A stretch of DNA of 64,000 nt from Streptomyces violens (GCF_000717745.1 NZ_JOBH01000013.1:1-64000); one strand, 5' to 3'. Positions 41,270-50,874 are shown, counted from the stretch's first letter. The notes: a model not told the origin generated them from the sequence alone. Translations and numbers: made by a program.

Positions 41270-42541
41270 TCAGGCCGCGCTGCCCGCCGTCCACTCGTCC
41301 CAGTCCATGTTCCAGCCGTTGAGGCCGTTGTCGGGCTTGATGGTCTTGTCCGGGGAGTTCTTCACCACGACCACGTCACCGATGAGCGAGTTGTCGTAGA
41401 ACCACTTGCCGGGGGTGTCGCTGTTGGCGCCCTTCGCGTCCCGCAGGCCCACGCAGCCGTGGCTGGTGCCCGCCTGGCCGAAGATCGAGGGCGAGCCCCA
41501 GTAGTTGCCGTGGATGAAGGTGCCGGACGCGGACAGCCGCATGGCGTGCGGCACGTCCTTGATGTCGTACTCGCCCTTGCCGTCCTTCTTGGTGAAGCCG
41601 ACCGTGGAGCCGTCCATCCGGGTCTCCTTGAACTTCTCCGAGATCACCATCTGACCGTTGTAGGTCGGGTTCTCGGGGCTGCCGCCGGAGATCGGGATCT
41701 TCTTGAGGGTCTTGCCGTCCCGCTCGACCGTCATCATCTGGGTCTTCATGTCGACGGTGGAGACCTGGGAGCGGCCGACGGTGAAGCTGACCGTCTTGTC
41801 CTGGACGCCGGTGACGCCGTTCGCGCCCTCCACGCCGTCCAGGTCGATCTTCATCGTGACCTTCGAGCCGGCCTTCCAGTAGTCCTTGGGGCGGAAGTCC
41901 AGGCGCTGGTTGCCGAACCAGTGGCCGACGACCTGCTGGCCGCTGCTGGTGGTCACCGTGATGTGCGACTGCACGGCCTTCTGGTCGGTGATGGCCTTGT
42001 CGAAGTTGAAGGAGACCGGCATGCCCACGCCGACGGTCTTGCCGTCGTCCGGGGTGTAGGTGCCGATGAAGCTGTTGGCGGGTGACACCGTGGTGAACGT
42101 GGAGTTCTCGGCCGCCGAGCGGCCCTTGGCGTCCTTGGCGCTGGCGGCCAGCTGATACTTCGTACCGCGCTCCAGCTGTACGTCCGGCTTCCAGCCGGAG
42201 CCGTCGGCGGATATGGATCCGGCGACCTTCTCTCCGGTGTCCACCCGCGTCAGCGTCACCTTCGTCAGCTTGCCGCCGCTGACCTTCACGTTCGTTCCGT
42301 TGATGCTGGCGCCGCTGGAGCCGTCCTTCGCCGACACCTTGATCTTGGCGTCGGAGGCGTCCTTGGCGGCCGCGGCGTCGGCGCCGGCCTGACCGTCCTT
42401 GTTGTTCGCGCCCGAGGCGTCACCACCGCAGGCGGTCAGGGCCAGGGCGCCGGCGGCGAGCAGTGCCGCCGCAGCGAGGCCGCGCCGAAACGAGCGCGAA
42501 GTGCGGGGCTGTGCGGGCGCTGCGTTGTCCGGCGTTGTCAC
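41270..42541 (-). CDS. Ig-domain L,D-transpeptidase lipoprotein (LdtMt2/LppS type)
   Basis: Cross-links peptidoglycan 3-3 at the cell surface, 423 aa. Lipoprotein signal with lipobox ALTACGG (Cys about 37). Two Ig-like domains follow (about 60-270) and then the YkuD catalytic domain, with HGNYWGSPSIFGQAGTSHGC containing the catalytic His and Cys (SHGCVGLRD), and a short C-terminal Trp-rich tail (NGWNMDWDEWTAG) as in mycobacterial Ldts. GTG 42541 with GGAG 6 nt upstream. Convergent with fruA. Confidence 0.93.
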   Translation of the reverse strand: MTTPDNAAPAQPRTSRSFRRGLAAAALLAAGALALTACGGDASGANNKDGQAGADAAAAKDASDAKIKVSAKDGSSGASINGTNVKVSGGKLTKVTLTRVDTGEKVAGSISADGSGWKPDVQLERGTKYQLAASAKDAKGRSAAENSTFTTVSPANSFIGTYTPDDGKTVGVGMPVSFNFDKAITDQKAVQSHITVTTSSGQQVVGHWFGNQRLDFRPKDYWKAGSKVTMKIDLDGVEGANGVTGVQDKTVSFTVGRSQVSTVDMKTQMMTVERDGKTLKKIPISGGSPENPTYNGQMVISEKFKETRMDGSTVGFTKKDGKGEYDIKDVPHAMRLSASGTFIHGNYWGSPSIFGQAGTSHGCVGLRDAKGANSDTPGKWFYDNSLIGDVVVVKNSPDKTIKPDNGLNGWNMDWDEWTAGSAA

Positions 42542-42632
42542 GAGCTGCTCCAGGCAAGAGTGTTGGTCCACTGTTCTTAAACAGCGACTGTGAGCCGTTT
42601 TGGTTGCAGCTCTCCATATCTTGTGACGGATG

Positions 42633-43814
42633 TCACACGAGTGGGGGAAGCGGCTGGTCGGAGGGGCCGGCCAGCCACTCGCGGAGCTGCGTTCCGTGCT
42701 CGTCCAGCCGCGGCGGTGCGACGGGTTCGGCCACCGGCGTACGGGACAGCCGCAAGGGGCTGCGTACTTGGGGTATCCGTTCCTCGCCGACCGGAACGAT
42801 CGGATCCAGCCCCAATTCCGCCGCGAACTCCAGGGCCTCGCTCAGGGTGTTGACGGGCCCACAGGGCACCGACACCTGACCGAGCCGCTCCGTCCAGCCC
42901 CGTGCGGTGTCGCCCGCCAGCCGCGCCTCCAGCTCCTTCACCAGCTCCGTACGGTGCTCCACGCGGTCGGGATTGGTCGCGTACCGCGCGTCCTCGGCCA
43001 GCTCCGGCGCGCCCAGCGCCGCTGCCAGCGCCCGGAACTGACGGTCGTTCCCCACCGCCACCGCCAGCAGCCCGTCGCGGCAGGCCAGCGTCTCGTACGG
43101 CGCGATGCTCGGGTGCCGGTTGCCCATCGGGCCCGGGTCGCGGCCGGTGGCCAGATGTCCGGACGCCTGGTTGACCAGCGAACCCAGCAGGGAGGACAGC
43201 AGGTTCACCTCGACGTGCTGTCCCTGGCCCGTACGGTCCCGGTGGCGCAGCGCCGCCAGGATGCCGGTCGTGGCGTCCTTCGCGGTCAGTACGTCCACCA
43301 GCGCCACGCCCGCCTTCCGGGGCGGACCGCCGGGCTCGCCCGTAATGCTCATCAGCCCGCCGACCGCCTGCACGACGAAGTCGTAGCCGGGCAGATGGGC
43401 GCCCTCGCCCGAGCCGAAGCCGGTGATCGAGCAGTGCACCAGGCCCGGGTTGGCGGCGAGGGAGGAGACCGGGTCCAGGCCGTACTTGGCGAGCGCGCCG
43501 GGCCGGAAGTTCTCGATCAGGACATCGGCCCGCACGGCCAGTTCGCGGGCCGCCTCCGCGTCGTCCGGCGCGGAGAGGTCCAGGGCGAGCCCGCGCTTGG
43601 AGCGGTTGGCGGCGTCGAAGTACGCGGCCGTCCCGTCGGCCGCGAAGGGCGGTCCCCAGGCCCGGGTGTCGTCACCGGCGCCGGGCCGCTCCACCTTGAC
43701 GACCTGGGCGCCCAGGTCCGCCAGGGTCGCGGCGGCCAGTGGCCCCGCCAGCACCCGGCTGAAGTCGGCGACGAGCACGCCGTCGAGCGGCTTCGGCTGG
43801 TCCGTACACTCCAC
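42633..43814 (-). CDS. CaiB/BaiF-family (class III) CoA transferase
   Basis: Transfers CoA between organic acids through an aspartyl-CoA thioester, 393 aa. Recognised by GVLVADFSRVLAGPLAAATL, GAQVVKVERPGAGDDTR, NRSKRGLALDLS, VLIENFRPGALAKYGL and the catalytic Asp in AGVALVDVLTAKDA. The second in-frame GTG (43814) sits 7 nt after GGAGG; the first (43820) abuts it. The acid substrate cannot be named; the gene stands alone. Confidence 0.9.
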   Translation of the reverse strand: MECTDQPKPLDGVLVADFSRVLAGPLAAATLADLGAQVVKVERPGAGDDTRAWGPPFAADGTAAYFDAANRSKRGLALDLSAPDDAEAARELAVRADVLIENFRPGALAKYGLDPVSSLAANPGLVHCSITGFGSGEGAHLPGYDFVVQAVGGLMSITGEPGGPPRKAGVALVDVLTAKDATTGILAALRHRDRTGQGQHVEVNLLSSLLGSLVNQASGHLATGRDPGPMGNRHPSIAPYETLACRDGLLAVAVGNDRQFRALAAALGAPELAEDARYATNPDRVEHRTELVKELEARLAGDTARGWTERLGQVSVPCGPVNTLSEALEFAAELGLDPIVPVGEERIPQVRSPLRLSRTPVAEPVAPPRLDEHGTQLREWLAGPSDQPLPPLV

Positions 43815-44325
43815 GCGCACTCCTCCGTCATGGTGATCCGGTCGTCCGGTTCACCCGTATCGGTGGTCCGGTTGTCGTATCGGGTGAGTGGTGCGCCGCC
43901 ATGCTCGCGGACGATCTTGGCTGGACGGAACCCGCCGATGCGTCCAACGCGCACTGCCCGACTCGGCCGTGCAGGAGTGGTGGGGAGGTACCGGTGAAAC
44001 GGGCGGAAGCCGGGACACCGCGCCGCCGGCCGCCGGATTCTTACGGACGTGGCGCGGAATTGTGGCGGAATTCTTGCGGTGCTTCCGGCGATTCTTGAGG
44101 GCCTCGCACCTGATGCGGTGGGATGAGGGATGGTTGCGGCGTGATGCGGGAAGAACCCTGAGTGATGCAGGAAGGTCCGTTAGTGGTGGGAGATGCGTCA
44201 CTTCGGGTCTTAAGTCCTATAAAAACCTGTCATAAAGCCTGAGGCGTGGTGTCTACTGATCCGCGTCAGCCGTCGGCGCCGAGCGCGCCGGCGCAGCACC
44301 GCGCCCGTACGCCATGGAGGACTGG
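43815..44325. other. 511-base intergenic region
   Basis: Divergent upstream regions of the CoA transferase and a small membrane-protein gene. Open frames here lack codon bias. TGATGCGG/TGATGCAG words recur three times (about 44110-44170). An AT-rich patch with TATAAA at 44218-44223 could be the -10 box of the small gene. Nothing else recognised. Confidence 0.5.
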
Positions 44326-44577
44326 ATGCTCCCCTCCGTCTCGACCCTGCAGCAGATCGGCCTGGCCGTGCTGCTGCTCGCGACCCTCGCCTGGGCCATC
44401 GGGCTGGTCCGGACCGTGCGCCGGGACCGTCACGCGCCCCAGCCGCCGGGCGCGGCCCCGCGGCTGCTCAAGGCCGTACCGCGGCAGGTCGTCCCGCCGT
44501 CGGAGAGCGTCGAGCTGACCGCGGCCGAGCGCGAGGCGTTCGCCGGGCTGGTACGGGACCTGACGCGCGGTCACTGA
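44326..44577 (+). CDS. Small single-pass membrane protein
   Basis: 83 aa. ATG 44326 has GGAGG 5 nt upstream; the ATG at 44314 is part of that site. One N-terminal membrane helix (IGLAVLLLATLAWAIGLV) is followed by a basic cytoplasmic linker and a C-terminal helix (VELTAAEREAFAGLVRDLT). No family recognised; the pattern is common among Streptomyces hypothetical proteins. Confidence 0.7.
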   Translation: MLPSVSTLQQIGLAVLLLATLAWAIGLVRTVRRDRHAPQPPGAAPRLLKAVPRQVVPPSESVELTAAEREAFAGLVRDLTRGH

Positions 44578-44584
44578 CAGGGCT

Positions 44585-44602
44585 CAGCGCCGTCGGGCGC
44601 TG
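44585..44602. terminator. Short hairpin between convergent genes
   Basis: CAGCGCC (44585-44591) pairs with GGCGCTG (44596-44602), loop GTCG, in the 29-base gap between two convergent genes. Short stem, so only a weak candidate. Confidence 0.4.
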
Positions 44603-44606
44603 CCTC

Positions 44607-45239
44607 TCAGCTGATCGGGCCGAGCTTGAGCAGTGCGAGCGACGCCAGCATCTGTACCGCCACCGCACCCACCGACCGCAGCGTCGGCAGATGGTGCTGC
44701 CCCCGTATGAGCAGCACGGCCAGCGCACAGCTGAAGCCCCACGTCGTCAGCGCCACCGCCTGCGCGACGGGATGGCCCTCCGGCAGCAGGAACGACAGCG
44801 CGAGACGGGGCAGATCCGTCACCCAGAACACCACGATGAACAGGCTGACCGTCGGCCGGAGCCGGCCGTTGCCGCCGAGGGTGCGCGCTATGGCGTGCGT
44901 GACCAGCCCCAGCCCCAGGCTCGCGACGAGCACGCCCGCCTCGGTGAGGCCCGCGAGCTGCCACACCACCTCCTGCGGGCCGGTTCCCCACTGCGCCCGG
45001 AAGGACTTCGACGCCAGCAGCCCGAGCGCGCCGCCGACCAGCGTGAGCAGGACCGCCGCGCTCCACGCCCCGCGGTCGCGCGCCTCGTCCAGTACCTCCA
45101 CCGGCCGGTACCACAGTCCCAGGATCAGCCGGTGCCACCACAGCCGGCGCCGCTTGGCGGCGGGCTGGGGTGCGGAGGCCGGCTGGACGAGGGTGGGCGG
45201 CGGTACGGGCATACGGCCGTTTCTACCACCGGGATTCAT
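44607..45239 (-). CDS. YIP1-like integral membrane protein
   Basis: 210 aa. A basic Pro-rich N-terminus is followed by RLILGLWYRPVEVLDEARDRG, the pre-TM region typical of YIP1-type proteins, then five hydrophobic segments (for example WSAAVLLTLVGGALGLLAS and VSLFIVVFWVTDLPRLALSF). Assignment to YIP1 is by pattern, not by motif. Start ATG 45239 has no strong site; ATG 45212 is possible. Function unknown. Confidence 0.65.
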   Translation of the reverse strand: MNPGGRNGRMPVPPPTLVQPASAPQPAAKRRRLWWHRLILGLWYRPVEVLDEARDRGAWSAAVLLTLVGGALGLLASKSFRAQWGTGPQEVVWQLAGLTEAGVLVASLGLGLVTHAIARTLGGNGRLRPTVSLFIVVFWVTDLPRLALSFLLPEGHPVAQAVALTTWGFSCALAVLLIRGQHHLPTLRSVGAVAVQMLASLALLKLGPIS

Positions 45240-45314
45240 GAGGGGAGGAGGCAGGGACCGGTGGGCGCGGCAGTTCCGGTGCGGTACCGCTCAGGTCCCG
45301 TAAGTCGATAACGC

Positions 45315-46463
45315 TCAGGTCCCGTACAGGTCGGTGTACGAGGGAAAGACGCCGCCCGGGCCGTCCACACCCTCCGCCGCCAGCATCGCCTTCACGACGG
45401 CGCGGGTCAGCGCGTCGGCGCCGGCCGCCAGGATCTCGTTGACCGCTCCGGCGTCGGCGTGCACGGCGAACGCCGGGTCGGTCTCCGCGCTCTCCGGAGC
45501 CGCGGGCCGCTCCCCGGTGGCCAGCGCGAAGACCGTGTCGCCGTCCGAGAGCAGATGTACCGGCCGTATGGCGCGGGCCAGCCCGTCGTGCGCGGTGCCC
45601 GCCAGCTTCTGCGCCTGGGCGCGGGTCAGCGCGGCGTCCGTGGCGACGACGGCGAGAGTGGTGTTCAGCGGCGGGCGCACGGAGGCCGCCGAGCGCGCCG
45701 CCGACTCCGCGCGGGCGGCGGCCAGATGGCGCATGGCGGCCGTGTGCGCCTCGGGCACGGGCGGCCGCGCGGTGCCCTGGTACAGCCGTCCGTACAGCAG
45801 CCCGGTCACCGGGTCGACCGGCGAGCCCGCCGCGTTGACCGCCGCGAGCACCGCGACCGTCACCCCCGACGGCAGCACGATGCTCGCCGTGCCGATGCCG
45901 CCCTTCAGGCCGCCGGCCACCGCGCCCGTACCGGCGCCCACGTTGCCCTGCGCCACCGGCGATCCGGGCGCGCCGCGGTGCGCCGCCTCGATCGCCGCGC
46001 GGCCGAGCGCCGCGTCCGGCCGGGCCCGCCAGTCGCCGCCGCGCCCCAGGTCGAAGAGGGCGGCGGCCGGCACCACCGGCACCACCTGCGCGGGATCGGG
46101 CCCCACCTGGAAGCCTCGGCCGTGGTCCTCCAGCCACCCCGCCACACCCGAGGCCGCGTCCAGCCCGAAGGCGCTGCCGCCGGTCAGCACCACGGCGTCC
46201 ACCCGCTGTACGAGGTTGCGCGGATCCAGGGCGTCGGTCTCGCGGGTGCCGGGGCCGCCGCCCCGTACGTCGACGGCGGCGACCGCGCCGCCCTCGGGCG
46301 CGAGGACGACGGTCGTGCCGGTGAGGTGGCCCGCGTCCGTGCGCTGCGCGTGCCCCACCCGGAGGCCCGGCACGTCCGTCAGCGCGTCGTGGGGGCCGTG
46401 CGGGGTGAGGGACTGCTCGGTACCCGCGTCGGGGGACTGTCCGGTGCGTGTGGGGTCAGCCAT
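45315..46463 (-). CDS. P1 (DmpA-like) family Ntn peptidase
   Basis: 382 aa. P1 peptidases are self-processing N-terminal-nucleophile enzymes that release N-terminal D- or L-amino acids or act on beta-peptides. Seen here: LTDVPGLRVGHAQRT at the N-terminus, VDVRGGGPGTRETDALDP, VLTGGSAFGLDAASGV, QGNVGAGTGAVAGGLKGGIG and PPLNTTLAVVATDAALT, where processing before the nucleophile Thr/Ser is expected, then the C-terminal SDGDTVFALATG. No signal peptide, so cytoplasmic. Natural substrate unknown. Confidence 0.9.
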   Translation of the reverse strand: MADPTRTGQSPDAGTEQSLTPHGPHDALTDVPGLRVGHAQRTDAGHLTGTTVVLAPEGGAVAAVDVRGGGPGTRETDALDPRNLVQRVDAVVLTGGSAFGLDAASGVAGWLEDHGRGFQVGPDPAQVVPVVPAAALFDLGRGGDWRARPDAALGRAAIEAAHRGAPGSPVAQGNVGAGTGAVAGGLKGGIGTASIVLPSGVTVAVLAAVNAAGSPVDPVTGLLYGRLYQGTARPPVPEAHTAAMRHLAAARAESAARSAASVRPPLNTTLAVVATDAALTRAQAQKLAGTAHDGLARAIRPVHLLSDGDTVFALATGERPAAPESAETDPAFAVHADAGAVNEILAAGADALTRAVVKAMLAAEGVDGPGGVFPSYTDLYGT

Positions 46464-46517
46464 GGTCCATGCGTACCACGGGGGCGCGCCGCCGGAGGGG
46501 ATTGCGCGGGGCCGGTC

Positions 46518-47342
46518 TCAGCGGCCCGACGGGCCCATCACGATGACGGGGTGTTTGGCCGGATCCAGCGTCCGCAGCAGCTCGCGCATCACGTCGGGCT
46601 TGAGGCTGATGCAGCCCTGAGTGGGGCCGTCGTGGTCGACGTGCAGCCAGACGCCGCCGCCCTTGGCCGCGCCCTGGGGGCGCCGCGGGTCCAGCGGCGA
46701 GGAGCCCGGCACGCGGTTGTAGTCGATCGCGATGACGTAGTCGAACGAGCCGGCCAGCGGCTCGCCCTCCACGCCCGATCCGCTGGCGACGAAGGAGGAG
46801 TTGTGGTCGTACGGGAGCTTCGTGCCGCGCGGCGGGGCGAGCTTGCCGCCCGCGTCGCTGAGGGTGAAGACGCCCTCGGGCGAGCGGAGGTCGCCGTAGC
46901 GGTGGTCCTTCGTCCAGCCCCTGGCGGCGTTGTGCGCGGCCCAGGCCGTGCCGCCGCGCCACTTCTCGGAGTCCTTGGCGCGGGTGTAGAGCGTGACGGT
47001 GGAGTCGTGCGAGTCGGCGTCCTCGCCCGTGACGACGAGGACCTGCCGGGACTCGGCCGGGATGCGGTCCCGGGTGGCCGCGTCGAGGCCGGGGATGTGG
47101 CCCGGCTCCGTACGGACGGGGGAGCCCTGCTTGAGGCCGGTGGGCCGCTGCTTGGAGGAGGCGGTCGCGGTGGGCTCGTCCTGCGCCGTCACCGAGACGC
47201 CCTGGCTGCGCTGGTCGTCCCCCGAGGCTGGCCAGGCGCACAGCGCGGTGCCCATCAGGACCACCACGGCCGCGCCACCGACGGCCTTGCCGCGTCGGGA
47301 CAGGCGTATTCGCTCACTGGGCTGGGCGTGCCGGCCTGCCAT
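46518..47342 (-). CDS. Secreted L,D-transpeptidase (YkuD-type) catalytic-domain protein
   Basis: 274 aa. ATG 47342 with AAGGAG 10 nt upstream. N-terminal basic region and one hydrophobic segment (GGAAVVVLMGTALCAWPAS), a signal peptide or anchor. The catalytic part has VWLHVDHDGPTQGCISLKPD with His and Cys. This lineage lacks Ig domains and resembles secreted YkuD proteins of Streptomyces; it may be a peptidoglycan transpeptidase or carboxypeptidase. A CACCCT-N9-AGGGTG dyad lies upstream at 47398-47418. Confidence 0.85.
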   Translation of the reverse strand: MAGRHAQPSERIRLSRRGKAVGGAAVVVLMGTALCAWPASGDDQRSQGVSVTAQDEPTATASSKQRPTGLKQGSPVRTEPGHIPGLDAATRDRIPAESRQVLVVTGEDADSHDSTVTLYTRAKDSEKWRGGTAWAAHNAARGWTKDHRYGDLRSPEGVFTLSDAGGKLAPPRGTKLPYDHNSSFVASGSGVEGEPLAGSFDYVIAIDYNRVPGSSPLDPRRPQGAAKGGGVWLHVDHDGPTQGCISLKPDVMRELLRTLDPAKHPVIVMGPSGR

Positions 47343-47691
47343 GGTGTGACAACTCCTTGCGCGACGGCGCTTCGTGGGCATAAAAGGGGGCAATATGCAC
47401 CCTACCCTTCACAGGGTGGGTTTAGCCCCGCGGGCCCCTTGTTCCGCTTGTTCTGCACATCATGCCGTGTGGTGATCGGTGCCGGCGCGGAATGGGTATC
47501 CACCGGTGCGGGGCGGACAGTTGGCGCGGCGTACTGTACGGCGGCCCGGGCGGCCGCTGCCTGCCGGTCAGCGAGGGTTGACCGGATTTGGTACCCGGCG
47601 GTGAGTCGGGCAGTGCGGCGGGGTCGGGCACCATGGGAAGCCGGGGATGTGGTGGACGGTGGAGACGGCGAGAGCGGCGGGAGTACCGGCG
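47343..47691. other. Divergent intergenic region with a small dyad
   Basis: 349 bases between the L,D-transpeptidase and globin genes. CACCCT (47398-47403) and AGGGTG (47413-47418) form a 6-bp inverted repeat with a 9-bp spacer, 56 bases upstream of the transpeptidase ATG, next to the relatively AT-rich GCATAAAAGG. A candidate operator/promoter; nothing else recognised. Confidence 0.45.
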
Positions 47692-48231
47692 GTGACGGAG
47701 TCGTACGGCGGGGACGATCAGGGGGTGTCCGGAGGACCGGCGCCTGGGCGTGACCCGGCGGGCCGCGTGGACCTCGCCGGCCGCACCGACCTCGACCGGC
47801 TGCTGCGCCGCTTCTACACCGCCGCCTTCGCCGACCCGCTGATCGGCCCGTTCTTCACCGACGTCGCGGGCACCGACCTGACAGCGCATCTGCCCGCGAT
47901 CACCGACTTCTGGGAGCGGGCGCTGTTCCGTACCGCTGACTACCGCGGTGACGTCTTCGCCGCGCACGCCGCCCTGCACCGCCTCCGGCCGCTGACCGCC
48001 GCGCACTTCGGGCGCTGGGTCCAGCTCTGGCAGGCCACCGTGGACGGGCTGCACGCCGGGCCGCGCGCCGAACGCGCCAAGACGCAGGGCGAACGGCTCG
48101 CGGTCGCGATGCTGCGCCGCCTGTACGGCCCGTCCGCCGACACCGGAGGCGGCACCGGCGGCTTCGTACCGCTGGCCGCGCTGCGGCTGCGGACGGCGGG
48201 GCCGCGCGTACAGCCGGCGGCGGCGCTGTAG
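47692..48231 (+). CDS. Group III truncated haemoglobin
   Basis: Haem protein for O2/NO chemistry, 179 aa. RTDLDRLLRRFYTAAFADPL (helices A-B), IGPFFTDVAG, HLPAITDFWERALF (helix E) and AAHAALHRLRPLTAAHFGRW, which holds the proximal His, match the TrHbIII family. The N-terminal 25 and C-terminal 30 residues are low-complexity extensions. GTG 47692 is chosen (GGGAG 8 nt upstream); an ATG at 47647 would add 15 residues. Ends 16 bases from the convergent methyltransferase. Confidence 0.85.
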   Translation: MTESYGGDDQGVSGGPAPGRDPAGRVDLAGRTDLDRLLRRFYTAAFADPLIGPFFTDVAGTDLTAHLPAITDFWERALFRTADYRGDVFAAHAALHRLRPLTAAHFGRWVQLWQATVDGLHAGPRAERAKTQGERLAVAMLRRLYGPSADTGGGTGGFVPLAALRLRTAGPRVQPAAAL

Positions 48232-48247
48232 GACGTCCGGCAGCCGG

Positions 48248-49351
48248 CTAGCCGTTGTCCGCCGCGGCCCGGGGCGTCGTCCGCTCCGCCGGTACGGACT
48301 CCACGATCGAGGGGAAGGCGGGCGTGGACAGCACACGGGTCAGCCGGAAGTCCGCCGCCGAGAGCAGCGTGGCGTACTCCTCTGCGGTCCGCTCCTTGCC
48401 CTCGAGGACCGCCATCATCGCCACGTCCATCGCCTTGCCGTAATGCGGCGCGTTGCCTTGCGGCAGCACCGAGTCGACGATCAGCAGCCGGCCGTGCGCC
48501 GGGATCGCGGCCCGCACCCGGCGCAGGATGTCCACGCAGGCCGAGTCCGGCCAGTCGTGCAGCACATGCTTCAGTACGTACACGTCGCCGCCCTCCGGCA
48601 CGGCGGTGAAGAAGTCGCCCGCCTCGGCCCGCCAGCGGCCCGCCAGCTCCGGTACGCCCAGCACGTGCCGGGCGATCGCCGGCTCCTGGTCGTAGAGCAC
48701 CCCGGAGAGCGAGGGGTGCAGCTCCAGGACGGAGCGCAGCAGGCCGCCCCGCCCGCCGCCTACGTCGACCACCGTGCTGCCCTCGGGGAACGGATAGCTC
48801 TCCGCGACCAGCCCGTCGACCGGCCCGGACAGCGACGCCATCCCCGTGTCGAACAGCTCGCGCGTCCCCGGGTCGGCGGCCAGGACCTCGAAGAGCGGCG
48901 CCCCGAAGAGCCGGTCGAACGACGGCCCGGCGGACCGCACGGTCTCCGCGAGCGCGGCCGAGGACCGCCGGAACGTCTCGTCGGTCATCATGAGCACCGC
49001 GTCCCGCAGCGAGTGCGGCACGTCCGAACGGAGCGGCTGCGCCGCCGGCGTCAGCCGGAAGGCACCGGTCGCGTCCTCGCGGAAGATGTCCCGGGTGGCG
49101 AGGTAGCGCAGTACGCGCCGCAGGTGGGGGCCGTGCGTGCCGGTGGCGTCGGCGAGCTGGTCGGCCGTGCGCGGACCGGCCGCCAGGTGGTCCGCGATGC
49201 GGTACTCGACCGCGGTGCGCAGGGCGGCGGAGAACAGGTGCCCCAGCGCGTGCTCCATCAGAAAGGCGACCGGGTCCTCCGGCGTCCGGCCGTCGGCAGG
49301 GCGGTCCGCCGGCCGCCCCGTGGGCCGGCCCGTCGATGACGTGGTCAACAT
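48248..49351 (-). CDS. SAM-dependent O-methyltransferase (polyketide/acetylserotonin type)
   Basis: 367 aa. N-terminal dimerisation/winged-helix domain (about 20-110: ALGHLFSAALRTAVEYRIAD, ATGTHGPHLRRVLRYLA) and a C-terminal Rossmann domain with the SAM motif VVDVGGGRGGLLRSVLELHP and VYVLKHVLHDWPDS, which includes the catalytic-His region. This is the fold of small-molecule O-methyltransferases of antibiotic pathways (DmpM, CarB-like). ATG 49351 lies close after GGGAGG. No other biosynthetic gene adjoins it, so the acceptor is unknown. Confidence 0.9.
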   Translation of the reverse strand: MLTTSSTGRPTGRPADRPADGRTPEDPVAFLMEHALGHLFSAALRTAVEYRIADHLAAGPRTADQLADATGTHGPHLRRVLRYLATRDIFREDATGAFRLTPAAQPLRSDVPHSLRDAVLMMTDETFRRSSAALAETVRSAGPSFDRLFGAPLFEVLAADPGTRELFDTGMASLSGPVDGLVAESYPFPEGSTVVDVGGGRGGLLRSVLELHPSLSGVLYDQEPAIARHVLGVPELAGRWRAEAGDFFTAVPEGGDVYVLKHVLHDWPDSACVDILRRVRAAIPAHGRLLIVDSVLPQGNAPHYGKAMDVAMMAVLEGKERTAEEYATLLSAADFRLTRVLSTPAFPSIVESVPAERTTPRAAADNG

Positions 49352-49626
49352 CTGCCTCCCGTCACTCACCGAGGTGAGAGCTGGCGTCCGGGCCGAGATC
49401 GCCGGCCGGGCCGTCCCGCACCGGACGGCCACCGTGCCCGCACCGGACGACCACCGTGGCAGCGCCCGGCCCGCCTGTCACCCGTACCTCCCGCACCACC
49501 CGCGAACTCCGGCCACCCGCTGCATATCCATGAGGACCTTTCGCCCCCTGTCGCGTGGCACGCGGCGGCCACCGAACGGGCCGTGCCCCCTGTGCGGTAA
49601 GGGCGTTACGTGATCGAATACGGCAC

Positions 49627-50874
49627 ATGAGCGATCGTGCGCGTGAGATGGTCCTGGCCCCGCTCGACGCCCGCATGGCGGACCTCGAAGCCCTCTACGA
49701 AGATCTGCACCGGCACCCCGAACTGTCCTTCCAGGAGACCCGCACCGCCGCCGAGGCCGCCCGCCGCCTGGAGGCCGACGGCTACGACGTACTCACCGGC
49801 ATCGGCCGCACCGGCGTGGTGGGCGTACTGCGCAACGGCGAGGGACCGACGGTCCTGCTCCGCGCCGACATGGACGCGCTGCCCGTGACCGAGCGGTCCG
49901 GCCTCCCGTACGCCTCCACCGAGCCGGGCGTGATGCACGCCTGCGGCCATGACGTGCACGTCACCTGCCTGGCCGGGGCGGCCGGACTGCTCGCCGCCGG
50001 ACGCGACCACTGGTCCGGCACCCTCGTCGTCCTCTTCCAGCCCGCCGAGGAGGACGGCGGCGGCGCGCAGAAGATGATCGACGACGGCCTCTACAGCAAG
50101 GTCCCGGTGCCGGACGTGGTCTTCGCGCAGCATGTCGCGCCGCTCGGGGCCGGCCTGATCGCGTACCACGACGGCGCCTGCATGGCCGCCGCCGACAGCC
50201 TGCGCATCACCTTCCACGGCACCGGCGGCCACGGCTCCCGCCCGGAGACCACGGTCGACCCGATCCTGATGGCCGCCTCGTTCGTCCAGCGGGTGCAGTC
50301 CGTCGTCGCCCGCGAGACCGCGCCCAGGGAGCAGGCCGTCGTCACCGTCGGCTCCTTCCACGCGGGCGACGCCCCGAACGTCATCCCCGACCGGGCCACC
50401 GTCCAGCTCAGCATCCGCACCTTCGACGAGGAGGTACGCGCCCGGGTACTGGCCGCCGTCGACCGGATCGCCCGCGCGGAGGCCGCCGCGTCCGGCGCGG
50501 CGCGCGCCCCCGAGACGGAGACCCTCGCCACCTTCCCTGTCACCCGCAACGACTCCGAGGCGCTGCGCGAGGTCAACGCCGCCTTCGCCGGCCTCTTCGG
50601 CGAGCAGGCGCTCTTCCCCTTCGACCCGGCCTCCGGCAGCGAGGACGCGGGCCTGCTCGCCACGGCGGCGGACGCCCCGCTGTACTACTGGTGGCTCGGC
50701 GGCTGGGACCCGGCCGCCTTCCGCAAGGCGATGGAGGCCGGCCGGCTCTCCCAGGACATCCCCTCCAACCACTCGGCACACTTCGCCCCGGTCCAGCAGC
50801 CGACGCTGTCGATGGGAACGCGGGCGCTGGTGGCGGCGGCGCTGACTCGTCTGGGGAGGGACGGGGCGGCGTAG
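49627..50874 (+). CDS. M20-family amidohydrolase (N-acyl-amino-acid amidase type)
   Basis: Zinc/manganese amidohydrolase, 415 aa. LHRHPELSFQETRTA at the N-terminus, RADMDALPVTE, HACGHDVHVTCL, LFQPAEEDGGGAQKMI (catalytic Glu pair) and the dimerisation-domain FHGTGGHGSRPE are the M20D hallmarks; SGSEDAGLLA near the end supplies the last ligand region. ATG 49627 has no ribosome-binding site; GAATAC (49616-49621) six bases upstream could be a -10 box giving a leaderless mRNA. Likely substrates are N-acylated or indole-acetyl amino acids. Confidence 0.9.
   Translation: MSDRAREMVLAPLDARMADLEALYEDLHRHPELSFQETRTAAEAARRLEADGYDVLTGIGRTGVVGVLRNGEGPTVLLRADMDALPVTERSGLPYASTEPGVMHACGHDVHVTCLAGAAGLLAAGRDHWSGTLVVLFQPAEEDGGGAQKMIDDGLYSKVPVPDVVFAQHVAPLGAGLIAYHDGACMAAADSLRITFHGTGGHGSRPETTVDPILMAASFVQRVQSVVARETAPREQAVVTVGSFHAGDAPNVIPDRATVQLSIRTFDEEVRARVLAAVDRIARAEAAASGAARAPETETLATFPVTRNDSEALREVNAAFAGLFGEQALFPFDPASGSEDAGLLATAADAPLYYWWLGGWDPAAFRKAMEAGRLSQDIPSNHSAHFAPVQQPTLSMGTRALVAAALTRLGRDGAA

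Noticed and set aside
43888..44235. 115-codon plus-strand ORF between CoA transferase and small membrane gene
   Set aside because: Codon third positions are not GC-biased, no ribosome-binding site, and no similarity. Treated as intergenic.
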